This document shows positions 18,295 through 26,420 of a DNA stretch of 64,000 bases, in pieces. Made by a program: the position numbers and the translations under genes. A model generated the notes under the pieces. It was not told where the DNA came from. It ran no database searches and worked only from the letters and a program-made list of their open reading frames with translations. The stretch comes from Paenarthrobacter histidinolovorans. GTDB taxonomy: Bacteria; Actinomycetota; Actinomycetes; Actinomycetales; Micrococcaceae. The stretch lies in NCBI RefSeq assembly GCF_014647595.1, contig NZ_BMPM01000003.1, positions 248,001-312,000 on the forward strand, given 5' to 3'. Numbering within the stretch: the stretch's first letter is position 1; each line of letters begins with the position of its first letter.

Positions 18295-19044
18295 ATGGGC
18301 AAGCTGAGTAACAAGACAGCAGTGGTCACTGGAGGCAGCAGCGGCATCGGCCTGTCGACCGCGAAGAGGTTTGCCGCGGCGGGGGCAACGGTCTTCATCA
18401 CGGGTCGCCGTGAAGAGGAACTCGAGAAGGCCAAAGCTGAAATCGGCGGAGATGTTATTGCCGTGCAGGGTGACATCGCTAATTTGGCCGACCTCGACCG
18501 GCTGTGGGGTCAAGTGAAGCAGGAACGCGGCTCGGTCGACATCATCGTCACCAACGCTGGAATCGCTGAGGCTGCCTCACTGCCGGAGGCAACGCCGGAG
18601 CACTTCGACAGGACGTTCGCCATCAATGCCCGTGGAACATTCTTCACTGTACAGAAGGCTTTGCCTCTGCTTAACGAGGGCGGGTCCATCGTCTTGGTCG
18701 CCGGCGTTGGGCACATGCTTGGATGGTCGGATTTCCCTGCTTACTCGGCCAGCAAGGCTGCTGTACGGTCGTTTGCCCGCAGTTGGGCAGCCGAACTGTT
18801 GAGCCGCCGTATCCGGGTGAACTCAGTGAGCCCAGGTCCGATTGAGACGCCGATTCTGGACGGGCTGTACACCGGCGGCTCAGATCCTGAGGCTGTTCGG
18901 GCCGGGTTGGTCGGCACCGTACCAATGGGCCGCATGGGAGGGGCCGATGAGATTGCATCCGCCATCTTGTTCCTGGCCTCAAGCGAGAGCAGCTTCATCA
19001 CCGGGACTGACATGGCCGTTGACGGCGGGACAACACAGCTCTAG
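18295..19044 (+). CDS. Short-chain dehydrogenase/reductase
   Basis: 249 residues. Classical SDR: cofactor motif TGGSSGIG at residues 12-19, NNAG-equivalent TNAG, catalytic Tyr150-x3-Lys154 in YSASK. ATG 18295 follows AGAAAGGCCGAG; the frame is open upstream through the operator region but without a ribosome site. It leads a set of redox genes (SDR, thioredoxin, AhpD-like, OYE) and probably reduces a carbonyl or quinone compound. Confidence 0.92.
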   Translation: MGKLSNKTAVVTGGSSGIGLSTAKRFAAAGATVFITGRREEELEKAKAEIGGDVIAVQGDIANLADLDRLWGQVKQERGSVDIIVTNAGIAEAASLPEATPEHFDRTFAINARGTFFTVQKALPLLNEGGSIVLVAGVGHMLGWSDFPAYSASKAAVRSFARSWAAELLSRRIRVNSVSPGPIETPILDGLYTGGSDPEAVRAGLVGTVPMGRMGGADEIASAILFLASSESSFITGTDMAVDGGTTQL

Positions 19045-19121
19045 TTTCAACGGCCCCGAACTGTGCAGTGAGTTACACCGGCGCCAACGCAAATCACCAA
19101 CAACAGATGAAAGAGGAACTT

Positions 19122-19460
19122 ATGTCTGTACGTTCTACAACCACTTCCACATTCCAAACTGATGTCCTCCAGAACGACTTGCCGGTCCTGGTCGACTTCT
19201 GGGCCCCTTGGTGCCCACCGTGCCGCGCCGTTGGGCCAGTTCTCGACCAGCTGGCCAAAGAGCAGGCCGGCAAAGTCGACGTCATTAAGGTGAACGTCGA
19301 TGAGAACCCTGAGCTCGCGCAGAAGTACGGCGTCACCTCCATTCCCGCTTTCCGGGTGTTCAACAACGGTGACGTCGCCGGCTCGTTCGTCGGCGCCATG
19401 CCAAAGGAAGCCTTCGAAGACCGACTCGCCCCATACCTGGGTTCGGCAGTCCGAAACTGA
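19122..19460 (+). CDS. Thioredoxin with an unusual WCPPC active site
   Basis: 112 residues, full thioredoxin fold: active site W30-C31-P-P-C34 and the cis-Pro loop TSIPAFRVF. Standard thioredoxin 1 has WCGPC; the Gly to Pro change is known in some thioredoxin variants and is expected to shift redox potential. ATG 19122 follows AGAGGAACTT. It is probably a dedicated reductant for the stress module rather than the housekeeping thioredoxin. A perfect hairpin follows it. Confidence 0.93.
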   Translation: MSVRSTTTSTFQTDVLQNDLPVLVDFWAPWCPPCRAVGPVLDQLAKEQAGKVDVIKVNVDENPELAQKYGVTSIPAFRVFNNGDVAGSFVGAMPKEAFEDRLAPYLGSAVRN

Positions 19461-19470
19461 CGGCACCTGT

Positions 19471-19493
19471 GCCCCGGTATTGGATACCGGGGC
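19471..19493 (+). terminator. Intercistronic hairpin after thioredoxin
   Basis: GCCCCGGTAT-TGG-ATACCGGGGC is a perfect 10-base-pair stem with a 3-base loop, lying 10 bases after the thioredoxin stop and 36 before the next start. No U tract follows, so it may be an attenuator or an RNA-processing/stability element within the operon. Confidence 0.55.
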
Positions 19494-19528
19494 CCTCTCG
19501 CAATCCACCCACAAACGAAGGAAAGAAC

Positions 19529-19906
19529 TTGGCCTACCACGAGCACACTGACCACCGCTATCTCCGCCACCTCCGAAACGCCGCCCCCGATGCCGTGAAG
19601 GCATTCCTTGCGTTCGACCAGGAAGCGCTGAGTGGCGCAGGTAAAGTCATCTCCCGCAAGAACACGGAACTCATGGCAATTGCCGTGGCCCTCACTACCC
19701 AGTGCGCATACTGCATTGAAGCGCATGTGAAGGCCGCCAAGGCCGAGGGTGCTACCGCCGAGGAACTGGCTGAAACAGTGATGATTGCTTCAGCGCTGCG
19801 GGCTGGCGGCAGTTTTGCCCACGGTTTCATGGCCATGAAGTTTTTTGAAGGCGCACCTGACGCCGTTCCCGCTGGACACTCCCACGCTCCGGCTGAAGTT
19901 TCCTGA
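19529..19906 (+). CDS. Carboxymuconolactone decarboxylase/AhpD-like protein
   Basis: 125 residues starting at a TTG with GGAAAG about seven bases ahead; the ATG further upstream overlaps the hairpin and lacks a ribosome site. It carries the AhpD-type redox motif C59-x2-C62-x3-H66 (CAYCIEAH), so it is a peroxidase-like or disulfide-reducing protein rather than a true decarboxylase. It probably works with the adjacent thioredoxin. Confidence 0.88.
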   Translation: MAYHEHTDHRYLRHLRNAAPDAVKAFLAFDQEALSGAGKVISRKNTELMAIAVALTTQCAYCIEAHVKAAKAEGATAEELAETVMIASALRAGGSFAHGFMAMKFFEGAPDAVPAGHSHAPAEVS

Positions 19907-19936
19907 CGTCCTGACATCCCCCAGATGGGAAAGTGG

Positions 19937-19977
19937 TGAAGGGCCCTGGACGAACATCATAATCTCCGGGCCCTTCA
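19937..19977 (+). terminator. Intercistronic hairpin between AhpD-like gene and OYE gene
   Basis: TGAAGGGCCC pairs over 10 bases with GGGCCCTTCA across a 21-base loop. This is the second strong hairpin inside the same gene series, again without a U tract. Confidence 0.5.
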
Positions 19978-20032
19978 TCGATGCCTCGCAGGCTATATCA
20001 CGCAATTCTTCCGCCACTAGAAAGGCGCCTAA

Positions 20033-21121
20033 ATGCTGTTTTCTCCCTTGATTCTCGGCGAGCTTGAGCTTCCAAACCGACTTGTTATGGCTCCGTTGAC
20101 GCGCACGCGTTCCGGGGACGAAGGTATTCCTGGTCCCTTGGTGGCAGAGCACTACCGGCAGCGGTCCTCCTTGGGGCTTATTGTGAGCGAGGGCATCTAC
20201 CCAGTACCGTCCGGTCGCTCATATCCTGGCCAGCCGGGGATCGTCACCAAGGACCAGGTCGCTGCCTGGAAGAAGGTCACGGGAGCGGTCCACGACGAAG
20301 GCGGCAGGATCTTCGCCCAGATCATGCACGGTGGACGTGTCACACATGAGGACATCACCTGGGGCCATCGGGTCGTGGCCCCCAGCGCCGTAGCCATGGA
20401 TGGCGAAGCGCGGACTCCGGAAGGCAAAAAGCCCTACCCTGTCCCGCATGCCTTGACCATCGATGAGCTGCCGACTGTGATCGATGAACTGGTAACAGCT
20501 TCCAATAATGCCATTGAAGCTGGATTCGACGGGGTTGAACTGCACGCCGGCAACGGTTTTCTCCTGCACGAATTCCTTTCTCCCAACACAAATGTTCGCG
20601 CTGACAGCTATGGCGGAACCCCGGAAAATCGCGCCCGCTTCGTGATCGAAACCGTAGAGGCGGTTGTGGCGGCGGTGGGGTCCCATCGTGTCGGAATCCG
20701 TATTTCCCCTGAAAACGAGCAGCACCAAATGGACGAAGCCGACAGTGCCGAAGCCCACGCCACCTACGAGGTACTTGTGGATGGTCTATCTCCGCTTGGT
20801 CTCGCTTACCTGAGCATGCTTCACCATGACCCGACAAGCGAACTTGTCCAAGACCTGCGCTCACGTTTTGGTGGAGTATTTCTTGTCAACAGTGGTTTTG
20901 GGGTAGTCACCACCCGTGAGGAAGCAATCACGCTCGTCGAGGAAGGCTATGCCGACGGAGTAGTAGTGGGCAGGCCAGCCATTGCCAACCCTGATCTAGC
21001 CCGGCGCTGGGAACGCGGACTCCCGCTGAACGAACCTGACGGGGCGACCTTCTACGGAGAAGGTGCCAAGGGCTCCAAGGGATACACCGACTATCCCTTT
21101 CATCAAGAGTCACTGACTTAA
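20033..21121 (+). CDS. Old Yellow Enzyme-family alkene reductase (NemA-like)
   Basis: 362 residues, FMN-binding TIM barrel. N-terminal LILGELELPNRLVMAPLTR, substrate-binding His region GVELHAGNGFLLHEFL, phosphate-binding VVVGRPAIANPDLARRW near the C-terminus. Such enzymes reduce activated C=C bonds in enones, maleimides, quinones or nitro compounds with NAD(P)H. ATG 20033 has AAAGGCGCC ahead. It is the last gene of the TetR-controlled series, consistent with an electrophile detoxification unit. Confidence 0.94.
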   Translation: MLFSPLILGELELPNRLVMAPLTRTRSGDEGIPGPLVAEHYRQRSSLGLIVSEGIYPVPSGRSYPGQPGIVTKDQVAAWKKVTGAVHDEGGRIFAQIMHGGRVTHEDITWGHRVVAPSAVAMDGEARTPEGKKPYPVPHALTIDELPTVIDELVTASNNAIEAGFDGVELHAGNGFLLHEFLSPNTNVRADSYGGTPENRARFVIETVEAVVAAVGSHRVGIRISPENEQHQMDEADSAEAHATYEVLVDGLSPLGLAYLSMLHHDPTSELVQDLRSRFGGVFLVNSGFGVVTTREEAITLVEEGYADGVVVGRPAIANPDLARRWERGLPLNEPDGATFYGEGAKGSKGYTDYPFHQESLT

Positions 21122-21139
21122 AGTCTTCCCACGTTCAGG

Positions 21140-21175
21140 CTCCCGGCATCTTTCTCGACGAGAAAGTGCCGGGAG
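21140..21175 (+). terminator. Terminator hairpin after the OYE gene
   Basis: CTCCCGGCA and TGCCGGGAG pair outside an inner CTTTCTC/GAGAAAG stem with one bulged base. It lies 19 bases after the OYE stop, between it and the convergent LacI gene. Confidence 0.65.
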
Positions 21176-21402
21176 TCGCTCGTTGCAGTCGTGGTGCTTC
21201 CATCCTTAAGCGACGGTCCATATATACGGTCGTCGCTAGCGGCATTGGCCGACGGTACTCAGTTCCTTCGGTTGTGGGGGACGGTGTGTGGAGGTCGAAG
21301 ATGGACTGGCGGAAACTGTCCGTGAAGAGGACTTAAGCGCCTTGGCGAGTTGCTCATCGTTTAAAGGCGAAGGCCGGAATGCCTGAAGGGTTCGCCACCA
21401 GA

Positions 21403-22437
21403 TCAGCTACGCGGTGACTTCCTGAGGACGCTATCATTACGCGTTGTATGCGTGGTCGACTCCCTATGAACCAAAGAAGCCGCGGACAGGGGCGATGCCG
21501 GCATCGGGTACCCCTCGGCTAAGTTCAGGGCGAGGTGCGCTGATTGCTTGCCGAGGCTTTCCATATCTATTTCCACACTGGAGATGGACGGAATGTACCT
21601 GCTCGCCAAGGGGGAGTTGTCATGCCCGACGACACAAAGATCGCCCGGGACGCTTAGACCACTGCGGACAGCTCCGGCGATGACGTCTGCAGCAACGTCA
21701 TCGTTGTACGCCACGACTCCGGTCACCCCCTCGGCAACCCAGTGTGCTGCAGCCGAAGGGCCGGAACCGTCTCGGTAATCAACTTGCCGCACGACTGGCG
21801 AAGATAGGCCGGCCCTGATGCAGACTCTTGTGACGACATCGAGTCTTGTCTTAACGAAAGCTGCCAGCCGGGGATCGGGTGGGCAGGCAAAGCCGAGCTT
21901 TGTGTGGCCAAGGCTGAGCAGGTGCTCTGCCTGCAGTCTGGGTCCTGACTCGAGGTCGGCGGCCGCGCCCATCCCTGGCGTCTCGGGATTCGGGATGATG
22001 TTTCGGATGCCGAGAGCTTTCAGCTCGGCGAGATCTTCCGCCGAGAATGGTTTATATCCTATGACTACTGCAGGTTCCAGCACTGCCCACAAAGGGGTGG
22101 CGCTGCTATGCGGCTGCGGCGTGAACGTGATGAGAGCGTATCCGTTGTCACCCAGCGTATGGGTAAGGGCCTCCAGGTTGGTACGAAGGCTATGCTCCAG
22201 CGGCCAGTCCGGCAGGACGAGCAGCACAATCTTGCTCTTGCCGCTCCTCAAGGCGCGCGCTGCGTGGTGGGGCTTGTAATTTAGGACTTCTACTGCTGCC
22301 AGAACACGTGCACGCGTTTCTTCTGAGATGGTCTGGCCCTTTGTCCTGTTTAGAACGAAGCCAACGGTTGCGGGAGATACTCCGGCCTCTCGGGCAACAT
22401 CTGCCGCGGTCGTTCTGCGGGTCAAAGTCCGGGTCAC
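21403..22437 (-). CDS. LacI-family repressor of the rhamnoglucoside operon
   Basis: 344 residues. LacI HTH TTAADVAREAGVSPATVGFVLN near the N-terminus, hinge region with ALRSGKSKIV, then a periplasmic-binding-like effector domain with the C-terminal block RYIPSISSVEIDMESLG. I place the start at GTG 22437, eight bases after AAGGAG; the frame is open further up to an ATG without ribosome site. It is divergent from the MFS/GH78/GH3/epimerase operon and an 18-bp perfect palindrome lies between. Confidence 0.92.
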   Translation of the reverse strand: MTRTLTRRTTAADVAREAGVSPATVGFVLNRTKGQTISEETRARVLAAVEVLNYKPHHAARALRSGKSKIVLLVLPDWPLEHSLRTNLEALTHTLGDNGYALITFTPQPHSSATPLWAVLEPAVVIGYKPFSAEDLAELKALGIRNIIPNPETPGMGAAADLESGPRLQAEHLLSLGHTKLGFACPPDPRLAAFVKTRLDVVTRVCIRAGLSSPVVRQVDYRDGSGPSAAAHWVAEGVTGVVAYNDDVAADVIAGAVRSGLSVPGDLCVVGHDNSPLASRYIPSISSVEIDMESLGKQSAHLALNLAEGYPMPASPLSAASLVHRESTTHTTRNDSVLRKSPRS

Positions 22438-22509
22438 TGGCACTACTCCTTGAATCGTTACAAATAAATCTTGCCACCATAAAAAAGCCTTGCTAGCATC
22501 ATACCCAAT

Positions 22510-22527
22510 CACTAGTACGTACTAGTG
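22510..22527. promoter_or_regulatory. Perfect 18-bp palindrome, candidate LacI operator
   Basis: CACTAGTACGTACTAGTG is identical to its reverse complement, with the CG-containing centre typical of LacI-family operators. It is 35 bases upstream of the MFS start and 72 bases upstream of the LacI start, so it could control both. Confidence 0.65.
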
Positions 22528-22561
22528 GTTCTACCCACTTTTCTTTGACAATGGAGTCCCC

Positions 22562-23902
22562 ATGAATTCCGAGACACCCCCAGTCTCCGTCTCGCCGGAG
22601 TCCCCCATAACCGGCGTCCGTGGCATTGAGCCTGACACAGTACCGGCGGCACCCATCCAGGAGTCCGATCTTCCGAAGGTCTCCGCAAAGTACATCTGGC
22701 TAATGGTCCTGGCCCAGTTAGGCGTTTTCATCGCCTTCATCACCCCAATAGCGATTTCATTAGCGGTTAAGGTGAACCAGATCGCTCCGGGTCAGGAGCA
22801 AAACCTCGGCTATATCCTTGGTGCCGGATCTCTGACCGTTATGCTTACGGGTCCCCTTCTTGGTGTTTTGAGCGACCGGACCCGCACGAGTCTGGGCCGG
22901 CGCGTGCCCTTTATTGTGGGCGGCACAGGGCTTGGCGTTGTCTCCCTGGTCGTGATGGCATATGCGGATTCCATCCCGGTGCTGATGATGGGCTGGATGC
23001 TCGCCCAACTCGGCTGGGGACAAGCACTTGCCGGCCTAAATGCATCACAGGCTGACCGCCTGCCCGAGTCCCAGCGCGGCAAGGTCTCAGGCCTCGTCGG
23101 ATTCGCCACCCAGATCGGACCTGTGATCGGGGTTATCTCCGCCGGTTCATTGATGGGCAATAGCTTGTTGCTTTTCCTTGTCCCCGGCATCGCTGGCGTC
23201 GTCTTCTGCTTGCTCTTTGTCCTGTTCTCCCGTGAAGCCTCCAGCAAAGCCCTCGTAGTGGAAGACCGTCTTAGTCTCCGGCTCATTGCTTCCAAATACC
23301 TCTACAATCCCAGGCAGTACAAAGATTTTAGCTGGAACTGGTTGGCTCGGTTTCTGTTCTATTTTGGTCTGACTCTGAACACGACGTTCACGGCCTTTTT
23401 CATGGCATCACGGCTCGGTGTTTCCCTGCAGGAAGTTGCCGGTGTTATTGCCACGCTTGGCGGCATAGGCATCCTGGCTACCACTGCTGGAGCAATCGGT
23501 GGCGGCTTCCTCTCGGACAAGATCCGGATGCGCAAACCGATTGTGCTTGCGGCCGCCCTGATCTTTGCTGCCGGCATCGTTGTCATGGCCTTCGCACACG
23601 ACCTGAATATCATCATGATCGGCTCGGTCCTGACTTCGATCGGCATCGGTGGTTTCTCGGCCGTCGATCAAGCACTCCTTCTTGATGTGCTTCCGGAAAA
23701 AAAGACCAACGCTGGCCGTTTCCTTGGTATCACCGGTTTTGCTACTTCCATCCCACAAGCGGCAGCACCTCTCATCGCTCCGCTCTTTCTCGCGATCGGT
23801 GCCACTGCCACGGAAAAGAATTACACCCTGCTGTACCTGGTGGCAGCCGGTATCACCCTGCTCGGCGGACTAGTGGTCCTCCGTATCAAGTCTGTCCGCT
23901 AG
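22562..23902 (+). CDS. MFS transporter, probable glycoside importer
   Basis: 446 residues, about twelve membrane helices after a 40-residue hydrophilic N-terminus. The loop 2-3 signature is present as GVLSDRTRTSLGRRVPFIVGG, which resembles the sugar:cation symporter/SLC45 side of the superfamily. It leads the operon with a rhamnosidase and a glucosidase, both without signal peptides, so the intact glycoside is probably imported here and cut inside the cell. Start ATG 22562 has TGGAG ahead. Confidence 0.92.
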   Translation: MNSETPPVSVSPESPITGVRGIEPDTVPAAPIQESDLPKVSAKYIWLMVLAQLGVFIAFITPIAISLAVKVNQIAPGQEQNLGYILGAGSLTVMLTGPLLGVLSDRTRTSLGRRVPFIVGGTGLGVVSLVVMAYADSIPVLMMGWMLAQLGWGQALAGLNASQADRLPESQRGKVSGLVGFATQIGPVIGVISAGSLMGNSLLLFLVPGIAGVVFCLLFVLFSREASSKALVVEDRLSLRLIASKYLYNPRQYKDFSWNWLARFLFYFGLTLNTTFTAFFMASRLGVSLQEVAGVIATLGGIGILATTAGAIGGGFLSDKIRMRKPIVLAAALIFAAGIVVMAFAHDLNIIMIGSVLTSIGIGGFSAVDQALLLDVLPEKKTNAGRFLGITGFATSIPQAAAPLIAPLFLAIGATATEKNYTLLYLVAAGITLLGGLVVLRIKSVR

Positions 23903-23930
23903 CCGTAACGCCCAAATACAAGGATTATTC

Positions 23931-26420
23931 ATGACCTTCCAAGACCACGGTGCCCACTTCATCACCGCAACCGGCCACAACGGTGTTGAGGGAGCCCCCG
24001 CGCTTTACTTCCGCCGCGCTTTCGACACCGGCAATGACCTGCGGCGCGCTACGCTGCGGATTACAGCTGTTGGGGTCTTTGAAGCACACCTCAACGGCAC
24101 CGTAATCGGGGACGAAGTCCTGGCTCCCGGGTGGACCTCCTACCGTAACCGGCTGATCGTGAGCACTCACGATGTCACCGATCTTCTGGTCCCGGGAGAG
24201 AACGCATTGGGCGTAATTGTCGGTGAGGGCTGGGCGCTCGGCCGTTTGGGCTGGGAAGGCAAACGCAACCACTACTCCGACCAGGCCGGCGTCTACTTCG
24301 AACTCGCCCTCGAGACTGCTGATGGTACGGAGTACATCGTCAGCGATACAACCTCCCGCGCGAACATCGGCGGGCTGCGCGCGAACAGCATCTACGACGG
24401 CGAAGACTACGACGCCACCCTCGAATCCCATGGTTGGGATGCGCCTGGGTTCGACGACGCTGCATGGGGCAGCGTGGAGGTCCTTGATTGGCCGATGGAG
24501 TCACTGGCCGAGCCAATCGCTGAACCTATCCGCCGTACCGAGGAACTCACCCCGGTTGCGGTACTCACTACCCCTGCCGGACGGTCGGTGCTGGATTTCG
24601 GTCAGAACGTCTCGGGCCGCGTGCGGTTCACGGTGGAGGGGCAACGGGGTAGCACCATCGAGTTGCGGCACGCCGAAGTGATGACCAACGGGGAGATGGA
24701 CTACGAAACGATCCGCGGCGCGAAGGCTACCGACCGCTACACCCTCTCCGGCAGAGGACCGGAAACCTGGGAACCACGATTCACCTTCCACGGTTTCAGA
24801 TATGTCGATGTTGAAGGCTGGCCTGGCGATTTGAAAGCCGCCGACATCGTGGCCGTGGTGACTCACACGGATATGGAGCGCATCGGCTGGTTCGAAACAT
24901 CAAACCCGCTGCTGAACCAGCTCCACTCCAACGCCGTATGGTCCATGCGTGACAACTTTGTTGGTGTCCCCACTGACTGCCCCCAGCGCGACGAAAGACT
25001 GGGCTGGACCGGGGACCTAAACGCCTTTGGCCCCACCGCAGCCTTCCTCTATGACGTCCGCGGAGTCCTTGGATCCTGGCTGACCGACCTGGCTATCGAA
25101 CAAAAGCTCTCCGGCAACGTTCCCTGGGTTGTCCCCGACGTGCTGTCCACCCCATCCTCACCGACAGCCTTGTGGAGCGATGTGGCCGTCAGCCTGCCAT
25201 GGACTCTGTACCGGGAGTACGGCGATGAGGACATCCTTCGCGCATCCTACGAGTCGATGACTTCCTTCATCCGCCAGGTCGCGGGTTTGCTTGATGAAAA
25301 CGGGCTGTGGAGCAAAGGGTTCCAGTACGGTGACTGGCTGGACCCCGACGCGCCCATGGACAACCCTGCCGGAGGGAAGACGGACCGACACCTGGTCGCA
25401 GCCGCCTACCTGTGCAAGAGCACACGAGAGATGGCACAGACCGCGAAGGTCCTCGGCTACACTTCCGATGCCGACGAATTTACGGCCTTGGCAGAGAAAG
25501 TTCGTGACGCTTTCCGGCACGAATACGTCGCCCCTTCAGGTCGGGTCGTGAACGAAACAGTCACCGGCTACGCGCTGGCGATCACTTTCAACATCCTCAC
25601 TCCTGAGGAGAAGGCCCACGCAGGCAAGCAGCTCGCAGGAATGGTGGCCAAGGCCGGCTACCGCATCTCCACCGGATTCGCAGGCACTCCCTTGGTCACC
25701 GATGCCCTGTCAAGTACCGGCCACCTCGACGAGGCATACATGCTGCTTCTTGAAACCGGTTGTCCGTCCTTCCTCTACCCGGTCACCATGGGCGCGACGA
25801 CCATCTGGGAACGTTGGGACTCGATCCGCCCGGACGGCTCGGTCAACCCTTCCGGCATGACCTCCCTGAACCACTACGCCCTGGGAGCAGTCGTCGACTG
25901 GATGCATCGAACTATCGGAGGCCTTACGGCGGACGCGCCCGGTTACAAGAGCATGCGCATCGCCCCCCACATTGGCGGGGACCTTACCCACGCGACCCTC
26001 AGGCACAACACCTCCCACGGTGAGGTGTGTGTGGCGTGGAAGCTCGAAGACAACCGGGTGATTCTGAACGTCAGCATCCCCGCAGCCACCACCGCCATCG
26101 TGGACCTTCCCCTACACCCGGACAACACCACTGTCCACATTGAAGCCGGGGATCACCAGTGGGACTACGAACGCATCGTCGCCGAACAGCAGAGCTACTC
26201 CATGGACACACCCTTGGGTGTCCTTGCCGGAACACCGGAGGTCTGGCGTCGTGTCTCCGCCGTCTTTGCCGAACACCTGCCCGGTATCCCCATCGACGGC
26301 ACAGCCCCGGAAGCGGCGGCAATGTCACTGAACACCATTGTTGAATTCATTCCCGGTGCCTCCCAGGCCCTGATTGACGACCTCACAGCGGCGGTCACCC
26401 CCGAAGGAGCTAACGCATGA
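23931..26420 (+). CDS. Alpha-L-rhamnosidase, GH78
   Basis: 829 residues. N-terminal beta-sandwich domains (about 1-330), then the (alpha/alpha)6 barrel with GVPTDCPQRDERLGWTGDL near residue 345, which holds the general acid and carbohydrate contacts, and GATTIWERWDS near 625, then a C-terminal sandwich. It releases terminal L-rhamnose from glycosides such as rutinosides, hesperidosides or saponins. No signal peptide, so it acts in the cytoplasm. It overlaps the GH3 gene by 4 bases. Confidence 0.95.
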   Translation: MTFQDHGAHFITATGHNGVEGAPALYFRRAFDTGNDLRRATLRITAVGVFEAHLNGTVIGDEVLAPGWTSYRNRLIVSTHDVTDLLVPGENALGVIVGEGWALGRLGWEGKRNHYSDQAGVYFELALETADGTEYIVSDTTSRANIGGLRANSIYDGEDYDATLESHGWDAPGFDDAAWGSVEVLDWPMESLAEPIAEPIRRTEELTPVAVLTTPAGRSVLDFGQNVSGRVRFTVEGQRGSTIELRHAEVMTNGEMDYETIRGAKATDRYTLSGRGPETWEPRFTFHGFRYVDVEGWPGDLKAADIVAVVTHTDMERIGWFETSNPLLNQLHSNAVWSMRDNFVGVPTDCPQRDERLGWTGDLNAFGPTAAFLYDVRGVLGSWLTDLAIEQKLSGNVPWVVPDVLSTPSSPTALWSDVAVSLPWTLYREYGDEDILRASYESMTSFIRQVAGLLDENGLWSKGFQYGDWLDPDAPMDNPAGGKTDRHLVAAAYLCKSTREMAQTAKVLGYTSDADEFTALAEKVRDAFRHEYVAPSGRVVNETVTGYALAITFNILTPEEKAHAGKQLAGMVAKAGYRISTGFAGTPLVTDALSSTGHLDEAYMLLLETGCPSFLYPVTMGATTIWERWDSIRPDGSVNPSGMTSLNHYALGAVVDWMHRTIGGLTADAPGYKSMRIAPHIGGDLTHATLRHNTSHGEVCVAWKLEDNRVILNVSIPAATTAIVDLPLHPDNTTVHIEAGDHQWDYERIVAEQQSYSMDTPLGVLAGTPEVWRRVSAVFAEHLPGIPIDGTAPEAAAMSLNTIVEFIPGASQALIDDLTAAVTPEGANA

